Source of the DNA: Alphaproteobacteria bacterium
Lineage (GTDB): Bacteria > Pseudomonadota > Alphaproteobacteria > JACAEB01
Assembly (NCBI GenBank): GCA_024236075.1
Contig: JACKLE010000001.1
Span: 434,001-498,000 of the forward strand
Direction: 5' to 3'
DNA length: 64,000 bases
Below are positions 25,740-39,317 of this stretch, in pieces. Within the stretch, counting starts at the first letter, position 1. Every line of letters starts with the position of its first letter. The translations under genes and the position numbers were made by a program. The notes below the pieces were generated by a model. That model had not been told where the DNA came from. It searched no databases and saw nothing but the letters and a program-made list of their open reading frames with translations.

Positions 25740-27179
25740 ATGGTCCGATCACCCACGAATAGGCATCTCCGGAGCGCGGTCGCAGCGGTCGCGCTGGCCG
25801 CTGTCTGCCTCGGAGCCGTCGAGCCCGCCGGACACGCCGTCTTCGGCTCGGGCGGCGCCTGGGCGCAGGAGCAGGGCAAGGAGGAGCAGCAGAGGCGGCG
25901 TGCGAAGACCTTGTCGCCCAAGGCCTCGCAGGCCCTTCAGAAGATGCTGGCCGAGTTCAACAAGGAGCCGCCGAACTATCCCGGCGCGCTCGAGATCGTG
26001 AACCAGCTCCTGGAAAGCACCAGCCTCACGCCCTTCGACCGCGCCATGGGCCTCTATTTCCGCGGCAGCATCTACGCGAGCATGGAGCGCTACCGGGAGG
26101 CGCAGGCCGATCTTTCGCAGTCCCTCGGCATTCCGGACGGGCTCGACTACCGCAACCGCAAGGAAGCGACGTTCACCCTCGCCAAGATTTACATGGTGAC
26201 GTCGGATTTCGTGCGGGCCATCGGCCTCCTCGAGCAGTACATCAAGGAGAGCGAGGCCGACGTGCCGCACGAGGCCTACTATCTCCTCGGCGCGGCCTAT
26301 GCGCAGACGGATCAGCTTCAGAAGGCGCGCGGGCCGGCGCTCAAGGCGCTCGACATGGCCGCCAACGACGCACCGGCGCGCTATTACCAGCTCGCCGCCG
26401 CCATCCTTCTTCAGCTCAAGGACTACAAGACGGTCATCCCGATCCTCGAGCGCGGGCTGCCCTTCTTCCCGACGAACAAGGATTTCTGGCGCAACCTCCA
26501 GGTCGCCTACGCCGAGACCGACCGCGACAAGGAAGCCTTCCAGGTGCTGGAGCTCATGTATCTCCAGGGCTTCGACATGACGACGCAGGAGCTGCGCGTC
26601 CTCGCCGACCAGTACCGGGCCTTCAATGTGCCGATCAAGGCCGTGAAGCTCATCGAGCGCGAGATGGCCAAGGGCCGGCTTCCGAAGGACTTCCGCACCT
26701 GGAAGACGCTCGCCGACTCCTATCTTCAGGCCAAGGAATGGGAGAAGGCGCGCGGGCCGCTGCGCGAGGCCGCCAAGCTCTCGCCCGAGGGCGACCTCTT
26801 CTACGATCTCTGCCAGTCCTACTTCCAGGACGAGCAGTACCGGCAGGCCGAGGAGGCCTGCGTGCAGGCCGTCAACAAGGGCAAGCTGCGCAATCCCGGC
26901 AACGCCTGGTTCCTCATCGGCTATGCGCGCTACGAGCAGGACAAGTTCGACAGCGCGGTCGAGGCCATGGAGAAGGCGGCGAAGTTCGACAAGACCAAGG
27001 ACCAGGCCGAGAAGTGGCTGGCCTGGTACGAGCAGGAGAAGAAGCGCAAGGCCGCCGTCGACGAATATCTGAAGAGCCAGCGCAAGGACGTCATCGAGGA
27101 GCTGAAGAACGAAGGCGGCGAGAAGCCGCCGGGGACGCCCCAGGGCGACGCCGCGGCTCCGGCCGCCTCGGGCGGCTGA
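25740..27179 (+). CDS. TPR-repeat periplasmic protein, last gene of TonB2-type operon
   Basis: 479 aa. Signal-like N-terminus (to about residue 40, GGAWAQEQGK), then tetratricopeptide repeats over most of the length (MERYREAQADLSQSLGIPDG, HEAYYLLGAAYAQTDQLQKA, FLIGYARYEQDKFDSAVEAM) and a charged/Ala-rich tail. The equivalent TPR protein closes the Vibrio tonB2 operon. Starts 3 nt after the tonB stop. Probably scaffolds the Ttp/Exb complex in the periplasm. A stable hairpin follows the stop. Confidence 0.85.
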   Translation: MVRSPTNRHLRSAVAAVALAAVCLGAVEPAGHAVFGSGGAWAQEQGKEEQQRRRAKTLSPKASQALQKMLAEFNKEPPNYPGALEIVNQLLESTSLTPFDRAMGLYFRGSIYASMERYREAQADLSQSLGIPDGLDYRNRKEATFTLAKIYMVTSDFVRAIGLLEQYIKESEADVPHEAYYLLGAAYAQTDQLQKARGPALKALDMAANDAPARYYQLAAAILLQLKDYKTVIPILERGLPFFPTNKDFWRNLQVAYAETDRDKEAFQVLELMYLQGFDMTTQELRVLADQYRAFNVPIKAVKLIEREMAKGRLPKDFRTWKTLADSYLQAKEWEKARGPLREAAKLSPEGDLFYDLCQSYFQDEQYRQAEEACVQAVNKGKLRNPGNAWFLIGYARYEQDKFDSAVEAMEKAAKFDKTKDQAEKWLAWYEQEKKRKAAVDEYLKSQRKDVIEELKNEGGEKPPGTPQGDAAAPAASGG

Positions 27180-27221
27180 GCGCGCCGCGGGCTTCTCGAT
27201 GGGCCTCGATGGGACTAGCGG

Positions 27222-27241
27222 GCGGCGCCTTCGGGCGCCGC
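27222..27241 (+). terminator. UUCG-tetraloop hairpin closing the TonB-type operon
   Basis: An 8-bp perfect G/C stem (27222-27229 with 27234-27241) around TTCG lies 42 nt after the TPR gene stop and is followed by CTTCGCATTTCC. There is no long T-run, so efficiency as an intrinsic terminator is uncertain. Confidence 0.5.
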
Positions 27242-27329
27242 TTCGCATTTCCGACCGGCCGCCGCGCGGGTAGAATGGCCCGACCGGCGCGCCCGACAGG
27301 CCGCCGCCAGGCTCTTGATGGAGAGCGCC

Positions 27330-28100
27330 ATGAATCGCCGGCCGGGCGCGGCGCTCGCTGCGCCTCTTCTCTTCGCCCTCCTTGGCGGCGCCGAGGCCGC
27401 CGACGCGCCACGCGACACGTACGCGCACTGCCTCGCTTTGCTCGAGCGCAATCCGGAGGCCGCCTTCTCCTTCGCGTCGACCTGGCGCGACGATGGCGGC
27501 GGCGCGCCCGCCCGCCATTGCGTGGCGCTCGCGCTCGTCGATCTCGGCTCGCCCGGCGAGGGCGCCTCGCGGCTCGACGATCTCGCGCGCGAGGCGGATG
27601 CGGGCGACGCGGCGACCCGCGCGCAGATTCTCTCGCAGGCGGGCAATGCCTGGCTCCTGCAGGGCGAGACGGGGCGCGCGGCGAACTCCTTCACCAGCGC
27701 GCTCGCCGTTCTGCCCTCGGGCTCGCCGCTCGCCGCCGATCTGCGCCTCGACCGCGGGCGCACCTTCGCGCTCCTCGAGGACTATCCGAAGGCGGAGGAG
27801 GAGTTCACCGCCGCGCTCGCGGCGCGCCCCGGCTTCGTCGACGCGCTCGTGCTGCGCGCCAATGCCGAGCGCGCGCAGGGGCTCTACGCGAAGGCGCGCG
27901 CGGACATCGCCTCGGCGCTCGCCCTCGCTCCGAAGAACGCCCAGGCATGGTTCGAGCGGGGCACGACCGACTACCTCACCGGCGACATCGAAGGCGCCCG
28001 CGCCGCGCTCGGCCGCTCCTTGAGCCTGGAAGGCGAGGGGCCCGTCGCCGATGCGGCGCGCGCCGTGCTCCAGCAGATAGAGCGCCCACGGATGAATTGA
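27330..28100 (+). CDS. Secreted TPR-repeat protein
   Basis: 256 aa. Signal peptide (ending GGAEAADA near residue 24), two Cys in AHCLALLERN and RHCVALALVD that could pair, then TPR-like helices (AQILSQAGNAWLLQGETGRA, LRLDRGRTFALLEDYPKAEE, AWFERGTTDYLTGDIEGARA). Role unknown. ATG 27330 is preferred over ATG 27318 because GGAGAG lies just before it. It is 150 bp after the TonB operon with a hairpin between, and convergent with the symporter gene. Confidence 0.75.
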   Translation: MNRRPGAALAAPLLFALLGGAEAADAPRDTYAHCLALLERNPEAAFSFASTWRDDGGGAPARHCVALALVDLGSPGEGASRLDDLAREADAGDAATRAQILSQAGNAWLLQGETGRAANSFTSALAVLPSGSPLAADLRLDRGRTFALLEDYPKAEEEFTAALAARPGFVDALVLRANAERAQGLYAKARADIASALALAPKNAQAWFERGTTDYLTGDIEGARAALGRSLSLEGEGPVADAARAVLQQIERPRMN

Positions 28101-28110
28101 GACGGGAGGC

Positions 28111-29487
28111 TCAGGCGCGGGCAGTCCCCGCGTCCCGCTGGCCCGCCGCGCCGAGAACGCTCCGCAGAATGCGGCAGGCCGCGAGGTCGCCCGTGACGTT
28201 CACCACCGTCCGGCACATGTCGAGCAGGCGGTCGACGCCGAGGATGAGGATGATTCCCGTCGTCGGAATGCCGAAATCGCCGACGATGCTGGCGAGCAGC
28301 ACGATCCCGACGCCCGGCGTGCCGGGCGCGCCGATCGAGGACGCGACGAGCGTCGCGACGATGAGCGCGAGATCGCCCGAGGAGAGCTCGACCCGCGACA
28401 TCTGCGCGAGAAATCCCACCGCGACCGCCTGGTAGAGCGCCGTGCCCGCCATGTTGACCGTGGCGCCGAGGGGCACCACGAGACTGGCGAGCTTGGGCGG
28501 CACGTCGAGCGCCTCGACGGCGGTCTTGATCGAAAGCGGCATGACGGCCGCCGAGCTCGATGTCGAGAAGGCGAGGAGCTGAACCGGCGCGATGGCCCGG
28601 ACGAAGCGCCATGGGCCGATGGCTCCGAAGAGGCCCGCGAGGAGCGCGAAAAGGACGAGCAGGAGCCCCAGCCCCACGAGCACGGTCGCCACATAGGCCC
28701 ACATGCCGGCCAGCGTCGACAGGCCGACCCTCGCGACGAGCTCGGCCATCAGCCCGAACACGGCGAGCGGCATGAGCCACATGGCCCATTTGACCACCGT
28801 CATGGAGATCTCGAGCAGCGCCTCGAAGAGACGCGCGAGCGGCGCGAGGGTGTCGCGGCGCTGCGAGGTCGCGAACGCTATGCCGACGAAGATCGCGAAC
28901 ATGACGATCGCCAGCATCTGCTGATCGACGATGGCGGCGACGATGTTCTGCGGGATGAACTCGACGATCCGGCGCGTGACCTCGCCGGACAGGCTCTCGA
29001 TCGATCTGAGCGCGCCGGCCGCGGTCTCCGCCTCCGCGGCAAGCGTCGGCTTGGGCAGCGGCGTCGCGGGGGCGTCGAGGTGGATGCGCTCGCCGGGACG
29101 GACGGCGGAGGCGAGGGCGAGCCCCAGGCCGGCGGCGAGCGTCGTCGTGGCGACGATATAGAGGGTCAATCGTCCGCCCACGGCGCGAAGCTCGTCGCCG
29201 CTCGCCGAGCCGCCGAGCCCGAGGATGATCGAGGAGATGACCAGGGGAACGAGCACCATGCCGATGAGGCTGAGAAAGAGCCGCCCCGGGAGGGCCAGCC
29301 ACGTGCCGAGCGCCTCGGAAATTCCGCGCGGCACGATGGCGAGATCGGGTCCGAGCAGCACGCCGACGCCGATGCCCGCGACGAGGCCGATCACGACCTG
29401 GAGCCAAAGCCGCACGCGGATCCAGGCGTCGATGCGCTTCTGCAGCGAGCGATAGCCGATGCGGGGCGGTCGTGGCGTCTGGCTCAT
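28111..29487 (-). CDS. Dicarboxylate/amino acid:cation symporter (DAACS family)
   Basis: 458 aa inner-membrane sodium- or proton-coupled carrier of the GltP/DctA/GltT family. The re-entrant loop signature STSSSAAVMPLSIK (HP1) and the TM7 motif GATVNMAGTALYQAV are both present, as is GAPGTPGVG of HP2. The N-terminal 20 residues are charged and cytoplasmic. Substrates are probably C4-dicarboxylates, glutamate/aspartate or neutral amino acids. Start ATG 29487, 13 nt downstream of queG, so the two probably share a transcript. Confidence 0.9.
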   Translation of the reverse strand: MSQTPRPPRIGYRSLQKRIDAWIRVRLWLQVVIGLVAGIGVGVLLGPDLAIVPRGISEALGTWLALPGRLFLSLIGMVLVPLVISSIILGLGGSASGDELRAVGGRLTLYIVATTTLAAGLGLALASAVRPGERIHLDAPATPLPKPTLAAEAETAAGALRSIESLSGEVTRRIVEFIPQNIVAAIVDQQMLAIVMFAIFVGIAFATSQRRDTLAPLARLFEALLEISMTVVKWAMWLMPLAVFGLMAELVARVGLSTLAGMWAYVATVLVGLGLLLVLFALLAGLFGAIGPWRFVRAIAPVQLLAFSTSSSAAVMPLSIKTAVEALDVPPKLASLVVPLGATVNMAGTALYQAVAVGFLAQMSRVELSSGDLALIVATLVASSIGAPGTPGVGIVLLASIVGDFGIPTTGIILILGVDRLLDMCRTVVNVTGDLAACRILRSVLGAAGQRDAGTARA

Positions 29488-29500
29488 GGCGTGCCTCGTC

Positions 29501-30652
<1,152 letters not shown>

Positions 30653-30873
30653 GACAAACTGCCCGTTTTATGTGCCTTCTTCGCGCGCTCGTATGACCTT
30701 GTGCTGCATTTCGTCGCGCAACGTTGCTGAAATGCAACACTAAAATGTCAAATTTTGACCAAACATTTTTGGCCTTTGACAACTTTGTACATCTAACGCT
30801 AAGTGCGCGTGCAATTTGTCCCCCTAGCAGGAAATGCAACTACACTGAATTGTGGTTGCTAGGAGGTATCGGA
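30653..30873. other. A+T-rich, repeat-bearing leader between queG and a small gene
   Basis: Composition drops sharply compared with flanking genes. GAAATGCAAC occurs twice (30729-30738 and 30831-30840); the first copy lies in GTTGC-N6-GCAAC (30723-30738). TTGACA at 30776-30781 followed by CTAAGT after 17 nt is a possible promoter for the 57-aa gene. Confidence 0.5.
30836..30859 (+). promoter_or_regulatory. Perfect hairpin just before a consensus Shine-Dalgarno
   Basis: Nine base pairs (30836-30844 with 30851-30859, one G-U) around loop CTGAAT, then AGGAGG at 30861-30866 and ATG at 30874. An alternative pairing of CCTAGCA (30823-30829) with TGCTAGG (30857-30863) would cover part of the AGGAGG. 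This arrangement could make translation conditional. Confidence 0.5.
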
Positions 30874-31047
30874 ATGGAATCGGAGGAGCGTGAGTCGTTG
30901 TTCTCGAGGCTTGAGATCTTGCCTGGCATTCTTGCTGCCAGGTCGATTTCGCCTGAGTTTATGAAGCTGGGATATTGCCGGAACGAGCTGCCAAAGCCCG
31001 TGACGCCGCAGCTTGCTATTCCGACCTCACTTATCTCGCGTAAGTAA
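30874..31047 (+). CDS. Small protein of unknown function in A+T-rich island
   Basis: 57 aa, starting MESEERESLFSRLEILPGIL. The start is supported by a perfect AGGAGG eight bases upstream, the best in the window, behind a stable hairpin. No family recognised; no transmembrane segment; Pro-rich near the C-terminus (ELPKPVTPQLAIP). Codon use is unlike the genome (many A/T-ending codons), which indicates recent acquisition. The next gene on the same strand begins 80 nt later and may belong to the same unit. Confidence 0.5.
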   Translation: MESEERESLFSRLEILPGILAARSISPEFMKLGYCRNELPKPVTPQLAIPTSLISRK

Positions 31048-31126
31048 GCCCAAACTTATCACTGACGCCTTGACGGAGGCCGTGCATTAGTTCGAAATGC
31101 GCGGCCTCATTGCTTGGTGGCGAAAA

Positions 31127-31714
31127 ATGACAACTTTGACCATAACGCCGACTACGCTCCCGGACATGCGTTCTAATTTCGATGTCTTCAGGGAAGTATT
31201 CTATAAGCACGTGGATCGCGTGTGCCAAACGAAAGCGCGCCTCGTCCCGCGTCTTATGCGCGATAGGATGTACACGGCCTGGGAGGCTTGGAATTCGGAC
31301 CTCAAGAGAGTTGAAGATCATGAGCCTAATATTACGCAGGCGGATCATTTCAAGCATTGTGGCCATCTTATATTTTGGCTTCGTCGTCAGCAGCCAATTG
31401 TGGAACTGTATGAAGCTCGTGTGGCGCAAGATGCTCCTGGATATGACCTGATTCAGTCTGAGCAAGAGGTAAGGAATTTTCTTACGTGCTATGCGAACGA
31501 ATTCTTTGCGTGGGATGTCGGGTACATAATATGTAACTATTACGTGTCGGATATCTGTGCGAAAAGCGCGGGTCTGTCTCTATCTCCAGCGCCGGTTATC
31601 TCGGTTTCAAACGAATTTGTCACAAACATATGTAACATGATGAAATTCAAGAGCGTGTCCCCTCACTCTTTATACCTAATACTTGCCGCGCTCTTCGAGG
31701 GTCGAAGCTTCTAA
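31127..31714 (+). CDS. Protein of unknown function in A+T-rich island
   Basis: 195 aa from ATG 31127 (MTTLTITPTTLPDMRSNFDV); an ATG at 31097 would add ten residues. Predicted mostly helical and soluble, with many aromatic and Cys residues (FLTCYANEFFAWDVGYIICN) and one mildly hydrophobic stretch at the C-terminus. No family recognised. Base composition and codons differ strongly from both flanks, so it is likely acquired. It ends 2 nt before the stop of the convergent GST gene. It could be one half of a two-gene accessory module with the 57-aa protein. Confidence 0.6.
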   Translation: MTTLTITPTTLPDMRSNFDVFREVFYKHVDRVCQTKARLVPRLMRDRMYTAWEAWNSDLKRVEDHEPNITQADHFKHCGHLIFWLRRQQPIVELYEARVAQDAPGYDLIQSEQEVRNFLTCYANEFFAWDVGYIICNYYVSDICAKSAGLSLSPAPVISVSNEFVTNICNMMKFKSVSPHSLYLILAALFEGRSF

Positions 31715-31716
31715 CC

Positions 31717-32382
31717 TCAGAAGTCGAGGTCGGCATAGTGGGCCGGGGGCTCGATGCCGGCCGTCTGGTCGGCGAGAAGGGGGCGGAAGGAGGGGCGCGA
31801 CTTGACGCGCGCATACCACTCCTTGAGGCGGGGATGGTCTTCCCACGGAACGTCGTCCAGGAAGTCCAGGGTCGAGATCTGCGCGGCGGCCGCGAGATCG
31901 GCGAGGCTGAGGCGCTCGCCCGCGAGGAAATGGCGCCGGTCGGCAAGGCCCTCCAGCACGTCGAGATGGGCGGGGCGGCGCGCGCGGGCCTCGCGGATCC
32001 GCGTCATGTCGGGCCCGCCCATGTGCTTCTCGCGGCGCATCACCTTCTCGAAGAGGAGCGGCTCGACGACCTCGGGCCAGAGCCCCCCGGCGAGCCAGTG
32101 CGCGAGGCGCCGCGCCTCCGCGCGCGCGAGCGGCCCGCCCGGCAGCAGCGTCGGCTCGGGGGCGTTCTCCTCGGCGAACTCGGCGATGACGAGCGAGTCG
32201 GGCACGACATGGCGCTCGTCCACCACGAGCACGGGCACGGTCCCGGCCGGATTGAGGCGCGGGAAGTCCTCGTCCTCCCACGGATGAATTCTCACCAGAT
32301 CGAAGGCGAACCCCTTCTCGGCGAGCGCGAGCCGCGCCAGGCGCGAGAAGGGGCAGAGCGGCATATGGAGGAGGGTGAGCAT
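31717..32382 (-). CDS. Glutathione S-transferase family protein
   Basis: 221 aa. Thioredoxin-like N-terminal domain (LTLLHMPLCPFSRLARLALA with CPFS at the glutathione site; NPAGTVPVLVVDE; cis-Pro VPVL; VIAEFAEE) and an all-helical C-terminal domain with LAGERLSLADLAAAAQISTL, including the N-capping Ser/Asp. It conjugates glutathione or uses it as reductant; substrate not predictable. Start ATG 32382, divergent neighbour none; gltB lies upstream on the same strand 55 nt away. Confidence 0.9.
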   Translation of the reverse strand: MLTLLHMPLCPFSRLARLALAEKGFAFDLVRIHPWEDEDFPRLNPAGTVPVLVVDERHVVPDSLVIAEFAEENAPEPTLLPGGPLARAEARRLAHWLAGGLWPEVVEPLLFEKVMRREKHMGGPDMTRIREARARRPAHLDVLEGLADRRHFLAGERLSLADLAAAAQISTLDFLDDVPWEDHPRLKEWYARVKSRPSFRPLLADQTAGIEPPAHYADLDF

Positions 32383-32437
32383 CGAGGCGCTCGGCGCGAT
32401 TGGCGGCCCCGAAGCTTACGGGAGCGCCCTCGTGCCC

Positions 32438-36977
<4,540 letters not shown>

Positions 36978-36985
<8 letters not shown>

Positions 36986-37535
36986 CGTCCGTTTCCTTGT
37001 CAGCAGGCGATGGGCTCGAGAGCCCGGTTCTCTCGCCGGCCTCGCGCAGGATGTCCTGCCAGCCGGCGAAATGAGCGCTTATGCGGATAGCCCGGCGATC
37101 CTTCGACCACAGGATGGCGTAGGGCGGGTCGCTCCAGTTCACGAACTGCACGCGGGCGATCTCGCCCCAGCGCAGACGTCTCGTGCCGCGCCAGGCCGTC
37201 ACGCGCTCGATATAGCTCTCCGCGACGCGGATCTCCGTCCGCGCCTCGAGCAGCATCAGCGCCCCGGCGACGCTCAGAAAGGTGACGACGGCGAGAAACC
37301 AGAGCGCCTCCTCGGGATCGGAAACGGGCTCCTCGAAGCCGATCCAGATGCACGCCATCGCCGCGACGAGGCTCACGATCCCCGCGTTCCGCAGGAGCGG
37401 CCCCTGGCGATAGCGCCGCGCAAAGCCCGCCTGCTCCGGCGCCGGCTGCTTGCCGAGCCGCAGGAGCAGGAAGAGGGCGATGCCGAGCCCGAGCGTGATC
37501 GCGATGCGGCCGAGACTTTCCAGGAGCGTGTCCAT
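36978..37535 (-). CDS. Membrane protein with PH-like soluble domain, unknown function
   Basis: 185 aa. Three hydrophobic segments (about 8-27, 47-67, 78-98) are followed by a C-terminal soluble part (ESYIERVTAWRGTRRLRWGE, IAILWSKDRRAIRISAHFAG-like pattern) resembling bacterial PH-like/DUF domains that follow membrane anchors. The stop overlaps the gltB start by 8 nt, so it is co-translated with gltB. No specific function known; position alone suggests a link to the gltB transcript rather than to nitrogen metabolism. Confidence 0.65.
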
Positions 37536-37595
37536 GAGCCGGCGCCTCAGAGTGTCGCGATCCGTCTGCGTTCCGCCTTGCGGCCATCGCTTCGC

Positions 37596-38009
37596 CTATC
37601 CCTTGAACGGAGCCGAGCCCGGCCCTTCGGAGAATTTCGGCAATCCGTCCGTGGTCGTGTCCCAATGCGCCGCGTGCGACATCCAGATATGGGCGGCGGC
37701 GCTCGCCTCGAGCCCCTTGTCGACCGAGCCGATGCGCAGGACCATCAGATCCTGGTCCGGATATTCCGCGACGATGTGCGAGCCGCAGCGCGGGCAGAAT
37801 CTGCGCAGCTTGCCGGGCGAGGACTCGTAGGCCGCGACGACGTCGCCGCCCTTCGTCCATCGGAAATCGGCGCGCGCGACCTTCGCCGCCGTGTTGAAGG
37901 CCGCCGAATGCGCCTTGCGGCAGGTGCGGCAATGGCAGTTCACGATGGGCGAGAGCAGGTCGCCGCAGCGATAGGCGACGGCGCCGCACAGGCAGCTTCC
38001 CTCGATCAT
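37596..38009 (-). CDS. GFA-family zinc protein (glutathione-dependent formaldehyde-activating enzyme-like)
   Basis: 137 aa. The zinc-binding cysteines of the family are present: GSCLCGAVAYRC (about 4-15), NCHCRTCRKAH (about 24-34) and RFCPRCGSHI (about 70-79). Most GFA-family proteins are not proven formaldehyde enzymes, so only the fold is assigned. ATG 38009. It lies downstream of the glycosyltransferase-like gene with 23 nt between them and may be part of that transcript. Confidence 0.85.
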   Translation of the reverse strand: MIEGSCLCGAVAYRCGDLLSPIVNCHCRTCRKAHSAAFNTAAKVARADFRWTKGGDVVAAYESSPGKLRRFCPRCGSHIVAEYPDQDLMVLRIGSVDKGLEASAAAHIWMSHAAHWDTTTDGLPKFSEGPGSAPFKG

Positions 38010-38032
38010 GACGGTCTCTCCCGTTCCATGGC

Positions 38033-38797
38033 TCACGCCCTCCCGCCGTCCGCGGGCATCTCGGTGCGCCGCTCGGCCGCCCATTTCTTGCGGTCGCCCT
38101 TGTAGTGGACGAGGCGCTCCTTCAGGGGGCTCGTCTCGAAGGGGTGGAGCGAGCGCATGTCCGTGTTCAGATTGTGCGCGTCGATGCGCATTCCATGGCG
38201 GCGCATCAGCGCGGAGACGATGAAGCCGTCGTGCCATTCGCGATAGTCGAAGAGCGCGCCCGTGACATAGGTCTCGAGGAGCTCCGTGACGAAGGCGTCG
38301 ACGGGCGCACATTTCTCCAGCATGAGGAAGCCGGTCTCGGCATGGGCGAAGCCCGGGCAGTTCCGGTCGAGCCAGACCATCCGGTGTCCGGCGCGCCAGC
38401 CCTCGAGAACCGCCGCGTCGATCGGCCCGAGCGGCGCGACGTCGGCGTCGATCCAGACGAGGACATCGCCTTCGCCGGTCGCCATGTACTGGTGGGCGAG
38501 GGCGCAGACCTTGCCCCAGAAGCGGCGATATTCGAAGCGATAGCGGTGCTCCTCCGACACCGGCGGCGGCCGCACCCGCTCGGCGCGCGAGAGGAAGGGC
38601 AGATAGTCGTCCGTCTCCTCGAGGCGCTTCACGCTCGCGCGCGAAAGGGCGGAGAGCCCCTGCGGCACCGGTCCGTCCGTCCACACCGTAAGGGGAATGT
38701 CGGGCGCCAGCGCCTTGGCGAGCGCGGTCACGCAGGTCTGCGCGTAGGCCGCCCACAGCGTCCTGTTGAGCGAGGTGACGACGGCGAAGGCGCTCAT
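38033..38797 (-). CDS. Glycosyltransferase-like (GT-A fold) protein
   Basis: 254 aa. The N-terminus SAFAVVTSLNRTLWAAYAQT and the central VLVWIDADVAPLGPIDAAVL (DxD-like D-A-D, about residues 112-131) match GT-A-fold nucleotide-sugar-binding proteins related to family 8-like transferases. HDGFIVSALMRRHGMRI and NTDMRSLHPFE form the acceptor side. No signal peptide; cytoplasmic. ATG 38797 overlaps the TGA of the preceding SRPBCC gene (ATGA), so they are coupled. The acceptor is unknown. Confidence 0.72.
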   Translation of the reverse strand: MSAFAVVTSLNRTLWAAYAQTCVTALAKALAPDIPLTVWTDGPVPQGLSALSRASVKRLEETDDYLPFLSRAERVRPPPVSEEHRYRFEYRRFWGKVCALAHQYMATGEGDVLVWIDADVAPLGPIDAAVLEGWRAGHRMVWLDRNCPGFAHAETGFLMLEKCAPVDAFVTELLETYVTGALFDYREWHDGFIVSALMRRHGMRIDAHNLNTDMRSLHPFETSPLKERLVHYKGDRKKWAAERRTEMPADGGRA

Positions 38798-39249
38798 GCC
38801 GCCTCCCCGGGAGAGAGGCCGAGCGCCGCGCGGCGCGCCGTGTGGCGCTCGGTGTACATGGCCACGGCCCACGGGCCGACGAAGCCCGTGAGCAGGCCGG
38901 CATCTATGGCGAGCCTGTCGCAATAGAGCGCGGCCTCGGGTCCCTGCGCCTCGACGCGCGTCTCGTGGCGCCACGACTTCACCAGCGTCCCGCTCTCCTC
39001 GCTTTCGAGCAGAAAGGCCTCGTCGTCGCGCCGCGTGAAGAGGATGCGCCACCGGGCGAGGGCGAGCGGGCCGAGACGGACGACGAGCCGGATCTCCTGG
39101 CCCTCCTCGGCGTCGCCCTCGGGCAGGCCGTCATAGGTAAAGAGGGGGCTCATGGTCGCCTTCAGGATCTCGTGCGAGAGCGCGGCCGCCCAGACCCTTT
39201 CGGCGGGCAGCGGATAGAGCTCCGCGATCTCGAAGGAGGCGAGCCCCAT
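38794..39249 (-). CDS. SRPBCC-fold protein
   Basis: 151 aa from ATG 39249; an ATG at 39270 would add seven residues. The N-terminus FEIAELYPLPAERVWAAAL and later GQEIRLVVRLGPLALARWRI are typical of START/SRPBCC ligand-binding proteins, and YCDRLAIDAGLLTGFVGPWA is the C-terminal helix region. It probably binds a hydrophobic ligand; none can be named. The stop is fused to the start of the glycosyltransferase-like gene. Confidence 0.7.
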   Translation of the reverse strand: MGLASFEIAELYPLPAERVWAAALSHEILKATMSPLFTYDGLPEGDAEEGQEIRLVVRLGPLALARWRILFTRRDDEAFLLESEESGTLVKSWRHETRVEAQGPEAALYCDRLAIDAGLLTGFVGPWAVAMYTERHTARRAALGLSPGEAA

Positions 39250-39317
39250 GGCGCACCCGTATCCTTTCATCCGTACCCGGCGCCTTCCGGCCTCCCCGCG
39301 CGGCGCGCGGGGGGGCG

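Noticed and set aside
30836..30859. Intrinsic terminator
   Set aside because: No T-run follows; instead a Shine-Dalgarno and start codon follow immediately, so a translational role is more likely.
31031..31465. 144-codon minus-strand frame inside the A+T-rich island
   Set aside because: Overlaps the 195-aa plus-strand gene, has no good ribosome-binding site and looks less protein-like. Since both are orphans this is the least certain rejection.
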